Positions 25,242 through 34,535 of a DNA stretch of 52,448 nucleotides are shown one piece after another (position 1 is the stretch's first letter; every line of letters begins with the position of its first letter). This DNA comes from Stutzerimonas stutzeri (lineage in GTDB: Bacteria > Pseudomonadota > Gammaproteobacteria > Pseudomonadales > Pseudomonadaceae). The DNA is taken from NCBI RefSeq assembly GCF_024448935.1, contig NZ_JAMOIE010000025.1, forward strand, positions 1-52,448. The letters run 5' to 3'. The notes beneath the pieces were generated by a model. The model saw only the letters and a program-made list of their open reading frames with translations. It ran no database searches and was not told where the DNA came from. The position numbers and the translations under genes were made by a program.

Positions 25242-27172
25242 GAGAAGATGTCCTTTTTGTCAAGTCTTGAGTAATCGACTCCATCGGGATAAATTGTTTC
25301 ATATGGCTGAGCTTCAATTGCTTTTTGCACACCATCAATGAGTTTGGATGCATGCGCAATTTGATTCGCTCGACCTGTTGTTCTCACCGGCTTGCCCTCA
25401 GCAGAGCAGCGCATAATCACTAGACTTTCTTTCAAATCAATCAACGTCTGCCGATGATGGGGCAAGCCACTTGCTGCAAAATGCCTGCATCCATCGAAAC
25501 ACTTGAGATGTCTCGAGCAAGGATTAAGGGAGAAGCTGTTGGTGCAGAAGCCGTAAGGAGTTACATGAAATCCATCTGAGTTGGCTGCGAGGTATGCAAA
25601 CGCTGCCTCATCACCATGTTCTAGTTGAATTCTCTTGAAAGATTCTCCGATATGGCTACTAACAGCTATGCCGCTCACGACCATTTTTGCCACTAATTCG
25701 TGAGTGCTACCTGCGGGAATAAACTGCTGCGCTACAGTGGGCAGTTCGACGAATTTGAGTTTTTCAGCAAGGCTACGATGATCGTACTCATAACTCTGTG
25801 CTACTGACACTCGGCCAAACTGATGTGTGATGACTGTATCTGAAACGTTCTGGCGAAACAACTCAGTATTCATCAAGTGTCGCAACGAATGAGGTTTGAT
25901 AGACAATTTCTTCATTTCCGAAGTTGAGCCATACTTCTTAAAGAAGGAAAGTGAACCATTACCTTTCACCATACCAAGCGAAGTGTACATTCTAAGCTCG
26001 CGCGGCGTGGTAATAACTGAATCACCAGAAACAGCGGCGCTCGACAAAGGCCATTTCTTAATACACCCGGCAGTAAGAAATAGCCGTTGCCATGTCCCTA
26101 CAGTACCTCCTGAATCCGTTCTAAATATTCGCAGGTCAGATCCGAACGTTTGAGACTGATTTAGATATTGATTTTCCAGAACCCCCCTAAATGGCTTCGT
26201 AGCAAGCCTCGCTTCCAGTATCGTGCTTTCAATGAGCTGCTCAAATCTTTTTGGCACAAAATAAAAACTTTCAATCAGAGTGCCAGGAGTTTTGTTTCGT
26301 TTTTTCTCTGAATAATAGCGCAATCTCAAAGAACGTCCTACCCCGCCGATATCGGATGCGCTTTTATTGGTGACCACATCTACATGCTCGACCCATGTCA
26401 GGCAGTCTTCAGGCAGCGTTAACACCTCATTAATACGCAAACCCGTAAGTATTAATATCCTGATAACTAAAAAATAAATTAAATCATTATATGTTCTTGC
26501 GCGCTCACAAAACACGATTCTAGTCAACTCGAATAGCGAGTCTGCCTCAGGAAGCTTGGATGCATCTTTTCGTACCAGGTAGCCGGCTAAAAGCCCTGGC
26601 CTTCGATCTCGCTTTACCGTTGGGCGAACAGGACAGAAGTTTGAGATCATGTTTTCATCAATAATCTTGGCCACAGTAGCTATATCCCGCGAGGCCTTTT
26701 CACTCCACGACTTAATAGATAGTAGCGCTTCAAAATTTTCTCGTGAGATCTCATATGGAGTTAGTACGGTACTTGAGAATAGTCGCCTTGCTGCCTTAGC
26801 TACTACTTGCGCGCAATCCGCTGTGCGACCACTCAAGCAAATACTCCCGATTATAGCCTTGATGAAGTCTTGGACTATTGTTGGAAGCACTCGACTGGCT
26901 GGAAGGCGTGCTTCAGGCCAGCCTGCGGTTAGGGCCAGTTGATGAGTTTCTATATCTACTCCGAAGCCCCCTGTACCATATGCATGCCTGTCGTGACTAT
27001 CGTTAAGGATTCGAAGATCCCAATCTGTACCTTTTATCGGTTGGCCACAGTCATTCAGAGGAATGTCCCAGATTACTCCTTTTGCCTCAACAGCTCTGCG
27101 CACACTGGTGACAAACTTCTCAAATAGATATTTCGCCGATGGCTCATTGGACGGAGATTCAATCACGGCCAT
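25238..27172 (-). CDS. ginC: GinC-like large tyrosine recombinase
   Basis: The 644-residue site-specific recombinase carries the C-terminal catalytic domain of the phage-integrase family. Arg I is in LTGLRINEVLTLPEDCL, the HxxR box is HSLRHLMNTE, and the nucleophile Tyr is in FGRVSVAQSYEYD. After it comes a Cys/His cluster (FCTNSFSLNPCSRHLKCFDGCRHF) that may bind zinc. The ATG at 27172 lies one base after the ginB stop; a TTG at 27190 is the alternative. Third gene of the overlapping gin operon. AT-richer than the metal cargo. Confidence 0.75.
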   Translation of the reverse strand: MAVIESPSNEPSAKYLFEKFVTSVRRAVEAKGVIWDIPLNDCGQPIKGTDWDLRILNDSHDRHAYGTGGFGVDIETHQLALTAGWPEARLPASRVLPTIVQDFIKAIIGSICLSGRTADCAQVVAKAARRLFSSTVLTPYEISRENFEALLSIKSWSEKASRDIATVAKIIDENMISNFCPVRPTVKRDRRPGLLAGYLVRKDASKLPEADSLFELTRIVFCERARTYNDLIYFLVIRILILTGLRINEVLTLPEDCLTWVEHVDVVTNKSASDIGGVGRSLRLRYYSEKKRNKTPGTLIESFYFVPKRFEQLIESTILEARLATKPFRGVLENQYLNQSQTFGSDLRIFRTDSGGTVGTWQRLFLTAGCIKKWPLSSAAVSGDSVITTPRELRMYTSLGMVKGNGSLSFFKKYGSTSEMKKLSIKPHSLRHLMNTELFRQNVSDTVITHQFGRVSVAQSYEYDHRSLAEKLKFVELPTVAQQFIPAGSTHELVAKMVVSGIAVSSHIGESFKRIQLEHGDEAAFAYLAANSDGFHVTPYGFCTNSFSLNPCSRHLKCFDGCRHFAASGLPHHRQTLIDLKESLVIMRCSAEGKPVRTTGRANQIAHASKLIDGVQKAIEAQPYETIYPDGVDYSRLDKKDIFS

Positions 27173-27173
27173 T

Positions 27174-28673
27174 TTACTTCGCCCCCGCAATCTGATCGAT
27201 ATTGTCTAAAATTTGCTGAGCTCCTGAGAGCGCACGAGTGAGCTGGAGATAAGCTGGGCTTTCCGCACTGATACCAATGTCCAAAAACCTCCTAACCTGT
27301 TGTCGCATGCCGTCAACGGCCTGCAGATGAGGTTCCTTTTGCAAAGAGGGCATAAACTTTGCACATCCATAACAAGACGTTACTGGATTATAGGCACAAT
27401 GGCTCTGACCTGTCTGACATAGCCCTACTCCTGCAATGAGGGAATTGCCTACGACAGCTCCTATCTGCTGATCTTCTTGCGCGTTTAGAATTTCCTCAAG
27501 AGAAGCAAATCTACCTGAAGCAATGCTTTGGAGTTTCGCATACAACTTAGATGCCCCAAGCGCCGAATTGACGAGGTCGGCTTGTTGCATGCTAGCGTGT
27601 ATATAAGCTCCAGAAGTACCCGTATAGACATGACCTAAGAACTTACAAATGCTTTCGCGACTATGCCCGGCATCTGCCAATGACTGCGCTGCAGTATGAC
27701 GCAACTGTGGAGCGGTACAATCCAGGTTAACTCCATAACGCCGGCAGAAAGCCTTGGCTTCCGCCCAAAGAGCCGTAGAGTTGGTTGCTTCGAATAGTCG
27801 TTTTCTGCCTGCAGCTTTTGCAGACTCCCACAGTCTTTTTACTATCTGGACCCACTCTGGTTTAACCTGACGAACAATTTCAAATTGCTGCTCATCACGC
27901 TGCTTGGCTGCGTGAAACGAAACAATGCAAGCACTTTCATCATTTGCATCCTTAAAAAATCTTACATGCTCAGTATCCAAGCACAACACCTGCACAGGTC
28001 GAACACCGTGTTGATATATAAACACCAAAGCGGCCGCCCCTTCTAAATATTCATTTTCGACTTCAGCACTCCATGCTTCTGCATCTAATGATCTTACAAT
28101 ATCTGCCTGCAAGCTTATATTTACAAGTTCTTCCCGACTTATAAGGGTGTTCTTCCTGCGTGCCATTCCTGCATTTGCATGGGTATTCAAGCTACGAACT
28201 AGACTTAGGGCCCTCCCATTCCAATGCCCCACCTCAGCATCGCAAGCCATTTTAAGGAGACGTTTCATAACACCTGAAAAAGATGAGTCTGTGACATGCT
28301 CATTCCAAGCATTTCTTAGCTCTTCCGCAGGGGTCGTAACCAGCGTACAAACACTCTCCCATTTGCGGACCAATAACCTTGCAGCACGATGAAGACTACT
28401 AGGACTTTGATGCCCAGACGTCAACATTGCTAGCCTTCTCTGCAAAGCGCCCGCGGAGCCGCTCGCGAATGAAATCGATTCAGCACCCCCTTTATAACTG
28501 AACTTCCACTCATTTTCGTCAGCCTCAACCACATAAGTAACATCAGTGTACTTATCGTAAAGAGAAATAATTGCTGGCGGCAGTGGCCAGGCCCATTCGA
28601 GAATAAAAGTTTCAGCACTACTTCCCGCACAATTCACGGTAGTTGAAGCGCTCTTACCCTTATATGCTCTCAT
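27174..28673 (-). CDS. ginB: GinB-like tyrosine recombinase
   Basis: The 499-residue recombinase shows Arg I in IYQHGVRPVQVLCLD, a box II LRHTAAQSLADAGHS in which the usual H-x-L-R reads QLRHT, and FLGHVYTGTSGAYIHAS with the nucleophile Tyr. A Cys-rich stretch (HCAYNPVTSCYGCAKF) lies near the C-terminus, as in ginC. The ATG overlaps the end of ginA by 14 nt. Overlapping genes imply co-translation of the recombinases in fixed ratio. Confidence 0.75.
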   Translation of the reverse strand: MRAYKGKSASTTVNCAGSSAETFILEWAWPLPPAIISLYDKYTDVTYVVEADENEWKFSYKGGAESISFASGSAGALQRRLAMLTSGHQSPSSLHRAARLLVRKWESVCTLVTTPAEELRNAWNEHVTDSSFSGVMKRLLKMACDAEVGHWNGRALSLVRSLNTHANAGMARRKNTLISREELVNISLQADIVRSLDAEAWSAEVENEYLEGAAALVFIYQHGVRPVQVLCLDTEHVRFFKDANDESACIVSFHAAKQRDEQQFEIVRQVKPEWVQIVKRLWESAKAAGRKRLFEATNSTALWAEAKAFCRRYGVNLDCTAPQLRHTAAQSLADAGHSRESICKFLGHVYTGTSGAYIHASMQQADLVNSALGASKLYAKLQSIASGRFASLEEILNAQEDQQIGAVVGNSLIAGVGLCQTGQSHCAYNPVTSCYGCAKFMPSLQKEPHLQAVDGMRQQVRRFLDIGISAESPAYLQLTRALSGAQQILDNIDQIAGAK

Positions 28674-29847
28674 GTTGAATATCTCGCAACGCGCTTATTT
28701 TTAAGTCAAATAGCCGACCCCACGCCTGCATGAGATCTTCTTGAATTGCTGCGCGGGCATAATGCTCTGGCATAGCCGAATTTACGGACCAGCCAAAAAA
28801 TGCACGCATACGCTGGAACGTAAGTTCCCTGTCTTGTTCACAATCCATGAACGTCGCGTAATATGCTGTTGCGCAGGTATGCCGAAGATCATGGGGGGAT
28901 ATATGTGCCTTTCCGCCTGTGCGATCACTGAATTTTTTTAATGCCTTGGGTGAGATTGCGCCTGACAGTGCGTGGAAAATCTTGGTTACAGCCTCAGCAG
29001 ATAGAGGAGCTCCTGTAGCCGCTGTAAAAGCGTAGCCGTGCTCTGACGAGTCGTATCTGCTCTCGGCTATGTACTGTTGATAAAGGTTTGCAAGTTCCGG
29101 CGAAATTGGTACTTGCCTATGTGCCTGCTCAGTTTTCATGCTTGGGGCAGTAGATCGGGTTTCAGATTCTGTCCCGGCCGTAACGTCCAGCCAATACACA
29201 ACCTCTTGAGACTTCGTATCTACGTCAGATTTGAGAGCATCACAAGTCAGCAGCATCAACTCGCTGCGCCTGAGTCCTACCAGCAGAAGCATGTTAAGGA
29301 TCAGCCAATTCCTGTTCTTAATGCGCACACCTTGGAAGGGGTTTCGATCTGAAGCAGGATTTCCAACCTCAAGCAGATCAAACAATGTGCTCGCTGGAAT
29401 CGAGCGGATAAACCTTACCCGCCCCCTCTGAGGCTTTCTCATCCTTCCCATCGCAGACAAGGTCGATCGAAGAGAACGCCATGCTTCGCACGAAGCTGAT
29501 CGATGAGAGGCCAGGTGCACCATGAACCTTCTGACAGCATCCCATCGCTGAACAGCCGTTGTTGAGTAGTTTTTGGCGGATGTCAGATTCAGATAAAACG
29601 CCTCCACCAACTCCTGCGTTCTGGCCGCATCACGGCTACTCACAGCTGAATCGAACGAATCAACCCCGTACCGGTCATCACAGAAAGAGTAGAAAACATC
29701 TATGTGACGCAGGGTTGTCTTACGGGTGTTCTCCGCTAGGGCATGTCCTTGATTACTCAGGGACCACACGGTTGCCCAAAACCTAGGGAGCATGCGATGA
29801 GGATCAACGATGACGAGGTCGGGCAACGCACCAGTTTTAACCATCAT
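28660..29847 (-). CDS. ginA: GinA-like tyrosine recombinase, outermost gene of the island
   Basis: The 395-residue tyrosine recombinase has an N-terminal SAM-like/core-binding domain (LSNQGHALAENTRKTTLRHIDVFYSF) and a catalytic domain with Arg I in LVGLRRSELMLL. The HxxR box is HDLRHTCATAYY; then come the Trp of FFGWSVNSAM and the nucleophile Tyr of PEHYARAA. The ATG at 29847 is preferred; an in-frame GTG at 29856 would add three residues. The GGTGG preceding the ATG is a modest ribosome site. First gene of the gin operon, reading inwards from the island edge. Confidence 0.75.
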   Translation of the reverse strand: MMVKTGALPDLVIVDPHRMLPRFWATVWSLSNQGHALAENTRKTTLRHIDVFYSFCDDRYGVDSFDSAVSSRDAARTQELVEAFYLNLTSAKNYSTTAVQRWDAVRRFMVHLASHRSASCEAWRSLRSTLSAMGRMRKPQRGRVRFIRSIPASTLFDLLEVGNPASDRNPFQGVRIKNRNWLILNMLLLVGLRRSELMLLTCDALKSDVDTKSQEVVYWLDVTAGTESETRSTAPSMKTEQAHRQVPISPELANLYQQYIAESRYDSSEHGYAFTAATGAPLSAEAVTKIFHALSGAISPKALKKFSDRTGGKAHISPHDLRHTCATAYYATFMDCEQDRELTFQRMRAFFGWSVNSAMPEHYARAAIQEDLMQAWGRLFDLKISALRDIQHESI

Positions 29848-29934
29848 GAAAGCCACCGATCACTGAGTGTGAATCATTTGAGGAGACCCCATCCCATTGA
29901 GCTTAGATCGCAACAGGCCGGCAGGTGCCTATTA
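29848..29934. other. right end of the island / junction with ligD
   Basis: About 87 bp between the ginA start and the point where ligD homology resumes at the ligase Lys codon AAG (29935-29937). The attachment core should lie near 29925-29945, around CCTATTAAAGTTC. The exact crossover cannot be set without an intact ligD or the left end. Confidence 0.5.
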
Positions 29935-31737
29935 AAGTTCGACGGCTACCGGATCATGGCGCGAATCGATTCAGGCAAGGTGCAGCTATTCACCCGCAAC
30001 GGTCATGATTGGACGGCCAAGATGCCGCAGCAAGCCGAAGCGCTGGCCGCGCTGGGGCTGGAGTCCGCCTGGCTCGACGGCGAGGTGGTAGTGCCGAACG
30101 AGGAGGGCACACCCGACTTTCAAGCGCTGCAAAATGCGTTCGAAATCGGGCGCAGTGGCACCATCGTCTATTACCTGTTCGATCTGCCGTATCTGAACGG
30201 CCTGGATTTGCGGCAAGTCCCGCTGGAAGAACGCCGCGCTGCTCTGGGCCAATTGCTCGAGGCCAACGACAACGAGCTGCTGCGCTTTTCCGCCGATTTC
30301 ACCGAGCACCCGGAAAGCGTCCTGGAAAGCGCCTGCCAGATGAAGCTCGAGGGATTGATCGGTAAGCGCGCAGGCAGCACCTATGTCTCCAAACGCAGCA
30401 ATAGCTGGGTGAAGATCAAGTGCAAGAACCGCCAGGAGTTCATCATTGTCGGTTTCACAGATCCCAAGGGCACGCGCAGCGGTTTTGGTGCCTTGCTGCT
30501 GGGCTTGCACAACGATAAGGGTGAACTGCATTACGCCGGTAAGGTGGGCACCGGCTTCAACCAGGCGACGCTGAAAAGCCTGCATGCCAAGCTCAAATCG
30601 CTGAAGGCCGACAAGAGCCCGCTGGCTAAGACACCACCCGCTGCGGATGTGCGGGGTGCGCATTGGCTCAAGCCGGAACTGATGTGCGAAGTGGCCTACG
30701 CCGAAATGACCCGACAGGGCGTGATCCGCCATTCGGTGTTTCATGGGCTGCGTTCTGACAAACCCGCCAAAGCGATCACCCACGAGCGCCCAGCGAAATC
30801 GGCGAAGGCCAGCTCGGGCAACACCGCAACCAGCGCAGCGAACAGCGCCAGCGGCAAGATCAAGATCTCCAATCCGGAGCGCATAATCGACAAATCCATC
30901 GGCGCCACCAAGATGGAGCTGGCCCGTTTCTACGCCGAAGTGGCGCCTTGGGCCTTACCGCACCTGCGTCACCGGCCATTGGCGCTGGTGCGCGCGCCGG
31001 AAGGCATCGATGGTGAGCTATTCTTCCAAAAACATACCGAGAAGCTGAGTATCCCGCACATTACCCAGCTGGATACTGCATTGTTTCCGAAGCATGCCGC
31101 GCTGATGACCATCGACACGGCGGAAGCGCTGGTCAGCGCCGCACAGATGGGCACCATCGAGCTGCACACCTGGAATGCGGTGGCGCCGGTGCTCGACCAC
31201 CCGGATCGCTTCGTGCTCGATCTCGACCCGGACCCTGCGCTGCCATGGAAACGCATGACCGAAGCGACCCAGCTGACCCAGACCCTGCTGGATGAGATCG
31301 GCTTGCAATCGTTCCTCAAGACCAGCGGCGGCAAAGGGTTGCACATTCTGGTGCCGCTTGAGCCAGTCCACAGCTGGACCGAGGTCAAAGCCTTCAGTCA
31401 GGCCATAGCGCAATACATGGCGAAATTGATGCCCCAGCACTTTTCCGCGGTCAGCGGGCCGAAGAATCGAGTCGGCCGCATCTTCATCGATTACCTGCGT
31501 AACAGTAAGGGCGCGAGCACTGTCGCAGCGTATTCGGTGCGGGCTCGCGAGGGGCTGGCTGTGTCTGTGCCTATCCATCGAGATGAACTGACCGATCTCA
31601 AGGGCGCCAACATCTGGACCATCCGCAACCTCATCCCGCGCCTGGAAGAGCAGGGCGATGACGATCCTTGGGCCGGCATCGGCGAGACGGGGCAGACAAT
31701 CACGGCGGAGATGCGCGAGCGGCTGGGGATGAAATAG
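29932..31737 (+). pseudogene. ligD: ligD 3' part: ATP-dependent DNA ligase D, N-terminus lost
   Basis: LigD performs bacterial non-homologous end joining with Ku. The retained frame of about 600 residues begins exactly at the ligase motif I, read as LLKFDGYRIMARI with the nucleophile Lys codon at 29935. It continues through the ligase adenylation and OB parts (EGLIGKRAGSTYVSKRS, WVKIKC) and a Ser/Ala linker (about 30800-30860). It ends with a complete polymerase/primase domain (NPERIIDK, FVLDLDPDP with the metal-binding Asp pair, FLKTSGGKGLHILVPL). The usual 3'-phosphoesterase domain and the first part of the ligase domain are absent; upstream DNA belongs to the gin island. A fusion frame opens at 29743, antisense to ginA, with no credible start. 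Confidence 0.8.
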
Positions 31738-32131
31738 GCGTAGACGGCAGCCGTAGCGGATCTGAGCCTTTTAGTGGGAGTGCTCACTTACCCCGTATCG
31801 CGTGGGCGTGCGTCGAGAGGGCAAATAATCGTCCGATTGCATTAGCGCCTCCGTTGGATGATGGCGAGCCCTTGGCGATGGCGCCCGGTCCGCTGATCAC
31901 CGGTGCATGCCACAGATTTGTGGCAACGAGTGAGGGGGAGGGCTGTCGGTCGTCGACCCGGTCGGAACACCTGCCTTCCGCAAGGCTCGAAGTTAGGCGC
32001 ACCGAAAGAGAGCCGTCCTTTGAGTATTCCGTGTTCAATTATCGCCCCCGGGTCCGCGCTGCTGCACCGGGTCGCCAAACGGACCCTGTCCGAGCTGCAG
32101 TCATTCGGGTTCGAAAGGGGGTAGGGCAGGC
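31738..32131. other. intergenic region, no gene seen
   Basis: 394 bp between the ligD remnant and the VTT-oxidoreductase fusion. Frames here are shadows or lack starts. I see no RNA gene. GGGCAGGC precedes the next ATG. The base composition is high in GC, matching the flanking chromosomal genes rather than the island. Confidence 0.5.
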
Positions 32132-34324
32132 ATGAAGCTCTCGCGCATCCTGATCGTGCTGGTCTTCATCGTAGGGGCTTTCTGTTTCTTCTGGTTCGAT
32201 CTGGGCGAGTACCTGACGCTCGAGAATATCCAGTCCAAGAGCGGGGCACTGCGGGACCAGGTGCAGGCGCATCCCGGGTGGGCCGGCACGGTGTTTTTCA
32301 CTGTTTATGCCGGGCTGACGGTGTTGTCATTTCCCGGCACGGTGGTACTGACGATCCTGGCCGGCGCTCTGTTCGGCTTGGTGAACGGCACCATGCTGGT
32401 GTCTTTCGCCAGCAACGTGGGCGCACTGATGGCGATGCTCATCAGCCGCTTTCTGTTGAGGGATTGGGTGCAGCGCCGTTTCGCCAAGCAGATTAGTGGC
32501 ATCAACCGTGGCCTGGAGCGAGACGGGGCGTTTTACCTGGTGTCGTTGCGCCTGATTCCCATCGTCCCGTTCGTTCTGCTCAATCCGGCGCTTGGCTTGA
32601 CCCGGGTGAACATCTGGACGTTCTGGTGGACGACTCAGCTCGGCATGCTGCCGGGCAATGCGATTTATGTGAATGCTGGCCGGCAGTTGGCGCGCATCCG
32701 GGAGATATCCGACATCCTTTCGCCGAGCATGATCAGCACGCTGATCCTACTGGCCGTGTTCCCACTCGCCGCGACGCGGCTGCTCACGCTGTACAAGGCG
32801 AGGAAGGCGTTTCGCGGCTGGAAGAAGCCCAAGCGCTTCGAACAGAACCTGGTTGTGATTGGCGCCGGCAGTGGCGGCCTGGCAGCCGCGCGGATTGCCG
32901 CATCGATGAAGGCGCGTGTAGCGCTGGTCGAGCGCGATCGCCTTGGTGGTGCCGCGCTGCATCGCGGCAGCGTGCCGGCGAGGGCGCTGACGAAGGCGGC
33001 CAACATGGCGCACGCCTTGCGCAAGGGCGACACGCTCGGCGCGGGACAATGCCCGACCATCGATTTCTCAAAAGTGATGGACCAGGTGCGCCGCACGCTC
33101 GGCGATGCGCAGGCGCGCGTCACCGTCGACAGCTACCGGGAGCTGGGTGTCGAGGTCATCGAAGGCCAGGCCCGACTGACCTCACCGTGGATGGTGCAGG
33201 TGGGCGAACGCAACATCAGCACCCGTTCGATAATCATCGCGACGGGCAGCAGCGCCTACCTGCCACCCATTCCGGGGCTCGATCAGATCGAGCCGCTGAC
33301 GTCTGAAAATCTTTGGACTCTGCAAGAACGGCCTGATCGCCTGGTGGTACTGGGCGGCAACAGGAACGCCTGTGAACTCGCTCAGGCGCTTCAGCGGCTG
33401 GGTTGCCAGGTGACCATGGTGGTCGAGAACCAGCATCTGCTGGACGACCTCGAGCCCGAGGCGCGGGCCGCCGTCTGCGATGCGTTGGATGCCGATGGAG
33501 TCACCCTCATGCTCGAGCACCTGCCCGAGCGTATCGAATCGTCAGAACAGGGCCGTCAGTTGATATGCGGGGCGGGACAGAGCAGCCAGGCCGTTTCGAT
33601 TCCTTTTGACCGTCTGTTGGTGACGCTGGGACGCCGTGCCCGACTCGGCGATCTGGGCCTGGAAGATCTGGACTTGAATACCCGCGACGACGGCAGTCTC
33701 GAGGTGGATGAATACCTCGCCACACGCTATCCCAACATCTTTGCGGTAGGCGCCGTGGCCGGCTCTGACACCTCGACCCACGAAGCAGCCCATCACGCAA
33801 GGTTCGCCACCCTCAACGCGTTGTTTTCCGGCCTTCGACGTGTCGTGGTGAGTGATCGGGTCATGCCCAGCGTCGCCTTTACCTCGCCGGAGGTCGCCAT
33901 GGTCGGCCTTACCGAACAGCAGGCCCAGGCAGCACATCAGGAATATGAAGTGACCCTGATCCGGCTCGAGGACTTGGCGACTGCGCACCTGAGCGCCGGC
34001 AACAAGGGCTTCGTCAAGGTGCTGACCGATCGCGGCCGAGACCGCATCCTTGGCGCTACCGTGGTTGGCGATGGCGCCAGTGAGGCGCTGGGCATCTTCG
34101 TGGTCGCGATGAAGCACAAACTGGGCCTGAAGAAGTTGCACCGAGCCGTGCATCTCAATCCGACACTGGCAGAAGGCAGCGTCGCGGTGGCCGAAGCCTG
34201 GCTGCAAGCCCACAGCGCAAAACGCCCGTTGAAATGGTTGGAGCGGCTGCAGCGCTGGCGTCGCGGCGGCGAATCGAGGCAAGCCGAAACAGGCAACGAG
34301 TCGCACACCAAGTCAACGGTATAG
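32132..34324 (+). CDS. VTT/TVP38 membrane domain fused to MerA-like flavin oxidoreductase lacking redox cysteines
   Basis: The 730-residue fusion carries at 1-225 a SNARE-associated (TVP38/DedA) membrane domain with FSFPGTVVLT-type and GAFYLVSLRLIPIVPF motifs. Residues 238-700 form a pyridine-nucleotide disulfide oxidoreductase: FAD-binding VVIGAGSGGLAAARIA, a second Rossmann GGNRNACELAQAL, FAD-binding TRYPNIFAVGAV, and the dimerisation domain with HLNPTLAEGSVAVAEAW. The redox-active CxxxxC expected in GGTCLNVGC reads GGAALHRGS, with Ala275 and Ser280, so disulfide chemistry is impossible. It may be a diaphorase or NAD(P)H:quinone-type enzyme. Its stop codon overlaps a transposon terminal repeat, so the natural C-terminus may have been altered. 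Confidence 0.8.
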   Translation: MKLSRILIVLVFIVGAFCFFWFDLGEYLTLENIQSKSGALRDQVQAHPGWAGTVFFTVYAGLTVLSFPGTVVLTILAGALFGLVNGTMLVSFASNVGALMAMLISRFLLRDWVQRRFAKQISGINRGLERDGAFYLVSLRLIPIVPFVLLNPALGLTRVNIWTFWWTTQLGMLPGNAIYVNAGRQLARIREISDILSPSMISTLILLAVFPLAATRLLTLYKARKAFRGWKKPKRFEQNLVVIGAGSGGLAAARIAASMKARVALVERDRLGGAALHRGSVPARALTKAANMAHALRKGDTLGAGQCPTIDFSKVMDQVRRTLGDAQARVTVDSYRELGVEVIEGQARLTSPWMVQVGERNISTRSIIIATGSSAYLPPIPGLDQIEPLTSENLWTLQERPDRLVVLGGNRNACELAQALQRLGCQVTMVVENQHLLDDLEPEARAAVCDALDADGVTLMLEHLPERIESSEQGRQLICGAGQSSQAVSIPFDRLLVTLGRRARLGDLGLEDLDLNTRDDGSLEVDEYLATRYPNIFAVGAVAGSDTSTHEAAHHARFATLNALFSGLRRVVVSDRVMPSVAFTSPEVAMVGLTEQQAQAAHQEYEVTLIRLEDLATAHLSAGNKGFVKVLTDRGRDRILGATVVGDGASEALGIFVVAMKHKLGLKKLHRAVHLNPTLAEGSVAVAEAWLQAHSAKRPLKWLERLQRWRRGGESRQAETGNESHTKSTV

Positions 34325-34369
34325 GGGTGCGTGCCGAGATAAGGGAAAATTTCACTCACTTCCTCTCTA
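34324..34369 (+). repeat. terminal inverted repeat of a Tn3-family (Tn4651/Tn5041-like) transposon
   Basis: GGGGTGCGTGCCGAGATAAGGG followed by AT-rich sequence. Tn3-family ends begin GGGG, and I recall TGCCGAGATAAGG as typical of the Tn4651/Tn5041 group; this is from memory. Its first G is the last base of the oxidoreductase stop codon. The partner repeat is not seen in the window. Confidence 0.55.
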
Positions 34370-34535
34370 ACCTTTTGATCCATAGGTGAATTCTACGCTC
34401 GAATACATTGGGCGTGCCGACATACGCTACCCTCGTCACTTCGAGGTGATCTCTCGGGTCGCCTTTTCAATGCCTTTATATCGATTGGTAAGTTGGGTGG
34501 CAGCCTAAAGCCTCCCTTCCTTGGAGCTGATGATC

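Larger units (their letters stand above)
1..29934 (-). mobile_element. GInt-type genomic island (partial, left end outside window) with multi-metal resistance cargo
   Basis: Four overlapping leftward genes at 24795-29847 encode three dissimilar tyrosine recombinases and a small helical protein. This gene order matches the ginABCD operon that defines GInt islands (family knowledge). In those islands the operon sits at one extremity and the cargo lies downstream of ginD. Here ginA is the outermost gene, and about 85 bp beyond it begins a ligD gene lacking its 5' half, so the right end is placed at about 29934. The cargo would then be everything to the left. I find no ligD 5' half inside the window, so the left end should lie beyond position 1. 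The extent is inference; the operon and the ligD truncation are directly seen. Confidence 0.6.

Noticed and set aside
28660..29847. Calling the three recombinases a RIT or Tn554-type tnpABC trio
   Set aside because: The fourth overlapping small gene, the sizes (395, 499, 644, 148 residues) and the edge position fit the ginABCD arrangement better; Tn554 TnpABC remains the nearest alternative.
29986..30783. 265-residue open frame antisense to ligD
   Set aside because: Shadow of the third-position GC bias of ligD; no ribosome site or family signature. The same applies to 820-1362, 2587-3225, 4144-4815, 7346-8002, 17871-18926 and 33542-34306.
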